DNA from: Stratiolaelaps scimitus
Taxonomy: Eukaryota > Arthropoda > Arachnida > Mesostigmata > Laelapidae
Length of the DNA stretch: 64,000 nt
NCBI GenBank assembly: GCA_019614645.1
Contig: JABWDB010000014.1
Location: 310,001 to 374,000, forward strand
Reading direction: 5' to 3'
Shown here: in pieces, positions 61,961 to 64,000 of the stretch
Layout of the letters: every line of letters starts with the position of its first letter
Numbering within the stretch: the first letter of the stretch is position 1
Notes under the pieces: generated by a model
What the model was told of the DNA's origin: nothing
What the model saw: the letters and a program-made list of their open reading frames with translations, nothing else
Database searches by the model: none
Translations under genes and position numbers: made by a program

Positions 61961-62431
61961 TATTTACTTTAATAGTTTCGATTTGTATGCGCCCCAATAT
62001 TTACTTTTTGGGCAGTACCTCCGCAATATGATTTGTTAAGTAATAGTGGCAACTAATGTGGTCTGCGGCACAGCTACCACTGTGCAAAAATGTAAGCACA
62101 GTACACCCGCTGTATGCGTCAGGAGTACTGCATGTTTACATACATGGGGCTTTCTACAGACACCCTGTTGACCATAGTAGTTGTTCACAGACGGGAAGTG
62201 GACAGAGGTCTTGAGGGAAAGTCTGGTCTTGAGAGAGTGAGAGAGAAGGGAAGCAGCCGACAGTTAGCTACCCATGTGATGTCCGTACGATGAGGAGGAT
62301 GTGTGGTGCGTGTGGCTGGGGTTGTACACATGTTACCATCCTCACTGAACAATGCGCTAAGCGATACCGGGAAGGGTGTTGTTATAGAACATCGTCGATA
62401 GTCCCAGAAGGGGGGAGGTCACGGTGTTGAC

Positions 62432-62525
62432 ATGCCAATGTGCAAAGGTGGGGATCGAACCTGTGCACCTACGTGCGTACTCGAAGTTCAAGGCGTACCG
62501 GCGAACACACGGGCTTGACATGACC
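62432..62525 (-). mobile_element. SINE-like tRNA head, second copy
   Basis: Plus-strand AAAGGTGGGGATCGAACCTG and GTGCAC correspond to AACGGTGGGGATCGAACCCG and GTGCAC at 1071-1095. Both end with a CGGGCT(T/C)GA sequence at the head end (62510-62518 and about 1174-1182). Read on the minus strand this gives the B box GGTTCGATCCCC. The middle has diverged. Confidence 0.5.
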
Positions 62526-63064
62526 CTATTTCTACCTAAGCCCCGGAAACAAGCCTACTATCAATCTCATTTATCCCTAACAATCTCCGTAATATACACA
62601 ATAACACCGAAAAACGTTAACAGAAACATATATATATATACCGTTCTATAGGCCGGCAAGGGTAGCAAATAATTACCCATAATATGCACAAACCCGGAAG
62701 CAGTCCAATGCATTCCCCCGTCTTCCAGATTTCTCCTGTCGCGGTGCTTGAGCCTATACTGCATGACGGAGGGTACCTGCGTGGCTCCACGTGGCCACAT
62801 ACCCTTGTAGGGCGATCTTGCACGTACCAATACTCTCCTGCCCTGAGGTGAAACTCGGCGGGGGCCCTGCTAATTACTAGCCAATGGCTTGAGTTCATCA
62901 CGATCATTGATGTAACTTCTCGAAGGGGTACGAAACAAAACCACATTGTTCCTCGAATTTGATAATTAGACTTTTAATTTATGAGTTATGCGATAGAGGT
63001 AAAGGTTTTATAGGTTCGTTAACGGAACTGCAGTTCTACAATGCTGAAGTTCCCTATATCTCTT

Positions 63065-63145
63065 CGTCACCAGGTCGTAGGTCTCGAACCGCCGGCCTCC
63101 GGCTTGTTACAGCCAGAGCCTTAGGTCCACAGAGGTTGCCCACAA
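63065..63145 (-). mobile_element. tRNA-headed SINE-like repeat, copy 2
   Basis: On the minus strand: TCTGGCTGTAACAAGCC, GGAGGCCGGCGGTTCGAGAC and CTACGAC, matching the 24300 copy at 37 of 44 positions across the anticodon-arm and B-box region. B-box-like GGTTCGAGACC is at plus 63080-63090. The opposite orientation and separate location support a dispersed family. Confidence 0.55.
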
Positions 63146-64000
63146 AGGTGAGATTGAAGGTGAATATGAAACCGATGGTATAATAAGCAATGCTAACTCG
63201 TGGAGCTACCGCGGTGTGAGGGTGAGATACCGAGAGAGTGCTCACGGGCAAAGATCTCGGTAATAGACCGAGACATGTAAATTGATATTACACGTACCTG
63301 ATACAACATAAGTATACATTTGTGAAATGCATCCATGCCAAACAAACGCTACGCTGCGCTTGTGAACAGAATTTGACAAATCCCGAATCAACAGTTTCTG
63401 AGATAGCGACATGTTTTGAAATGCTTTTAGCCACTTCCCTATGGAAAGTCGTCACTTCAGCCTTCAGAACACTCATTAATATTGCGCATCTTGTTTACTC
63501 TACATTTGAGTATATGTGGTAAACTACTGATTGTTAAATAATACTTATTTTAAATTTTAGCTGAAAGAAGAGGCTTCCCGTGCAAAAGAACCTGAATTGT
63601 CCAAGGCCAGTTTCTGTACAAAGCGGCACAAGCGTATGTGAAATATGGGCTTGCTTGAACGGAAATCTGTCTTGGATTTGGGTTTCTGTTTGGGAACATA
63701 TTGGCAGATTGTGGAGGGCACGGTGATGATGTTTCCAAACATGTGTATGACTCAAAATAAAAAACAGCTGGCCGTTGTTGACATGTGCAATTTTTATATA
63801 TTATTATGCAATTTATATATCTGTTTCGTAGGCCTGTATTTCAAGTAAACGACGCGAAAGTATCATTTGAGCCAATGACAAGTTCATTATTCAACTGCTT
63901 CAATGTGTACAGTTTACGCTTGGGAAATCATTGGAAATTGTTATTTTTATCCGTTTATCTGGCATACCCCTCAAACCTCAAATAGTTATGCACGTGTGTC

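Larger units (their letters stand above)
61961..64000. other. Repeat-bearing DNA, no gene seen
   Basis: Apart from the two SINE-like copies listed separately and a short TA run at 62628-62640, there is nothing I can support. Frames at 62567-62946 (minus) and 63534-63985 (both strands) are unrecognised and overlap. Confidence 0.45.

Noticed and set aside
1..64000. CRISPR array, prokaryotic operon, rRNA genes or phage content
   Set aside because: No regularly spaced repeats, no dense co-directional ORFs, no rRNA-like sequence; the window has eukaryotic character throughout.

Overview
This window looks like eukaryotic, most likely arthropod, genomic DNA that is almost entirely intergenic or intronic. 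I see no bacterial gene organisation: no operons, no ribosome-binding sites, and no long codon-consistent reading frames. What I can recognise fits arthropods: a mariner-type DNA transposon, an R1-like and jockey/CR1-like LINE fragments, tRNA-headed SINE-like repeats, TATA plus TCAGT-type initiator combinations, CAG/CAA (opa) runs, and many AT, GA and CA microsatellites. A mite or tick would be compatible, but I cannot fix the taxon from the sequence.

Layout. 1-3600: AT-leaning DNA with a SINE-like repeat (about 957-1180). 3660-7600 and 9600-12950: two GC-rich islands full of CAG, CCG, GA and CGGT low-complexity sequence, in which many ORFs overlap on all frames; they resemble promoter, 5' UTR or enhancer DNA of a large gene more than coding exons. 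13000-19000: AT-rich, no gene seen. 19000-20700 and 22300-24300: two further GC-rich islands, the second ending in a tRNA-headed repeat at 24300. 24400-41000: mostly AT-rich, with a decayed LINE (28700-29250), a possible LINE scrap (31070-31270), several candidate TATA promoters (26952, 36765, 38272) and a few unproven short exons.

41000-64000 holds the best-supported content. A 3' terminal exon at 41699-42031, followed closely by AATAAA, resembles the integrase-binding domain (IBD) of LEDGF/HDGF-related proteins. A possible 240-bp membrane-protein exon lies on the opposite strand (42405-42644). A jockey/CR1-type reverse transcriptase pseudogene sits at 44190-44695 on the minus strand, and an unidentified terminal exon with its own poly(A) signal at 52634-52879. 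A 695-bp internally deleted mariner with intact terminal repeats and TA duplications occupies 54660-55354, and an internally deleted R1-clade LINE occupies about 55900-57000. The last 5 kb carries several SINE-like scraps.

There is no set of genes here that works as a system. The items most worth follow-up are the IBD-like exon, the mariner derivative, the SINE families, and a poly(T) tract bounded by a 12-bp duplication (53574-53618) that looks like a tail-only retrotransposition. All exon calls rest on splice-signal and composition reading by eye and have no transcript support.
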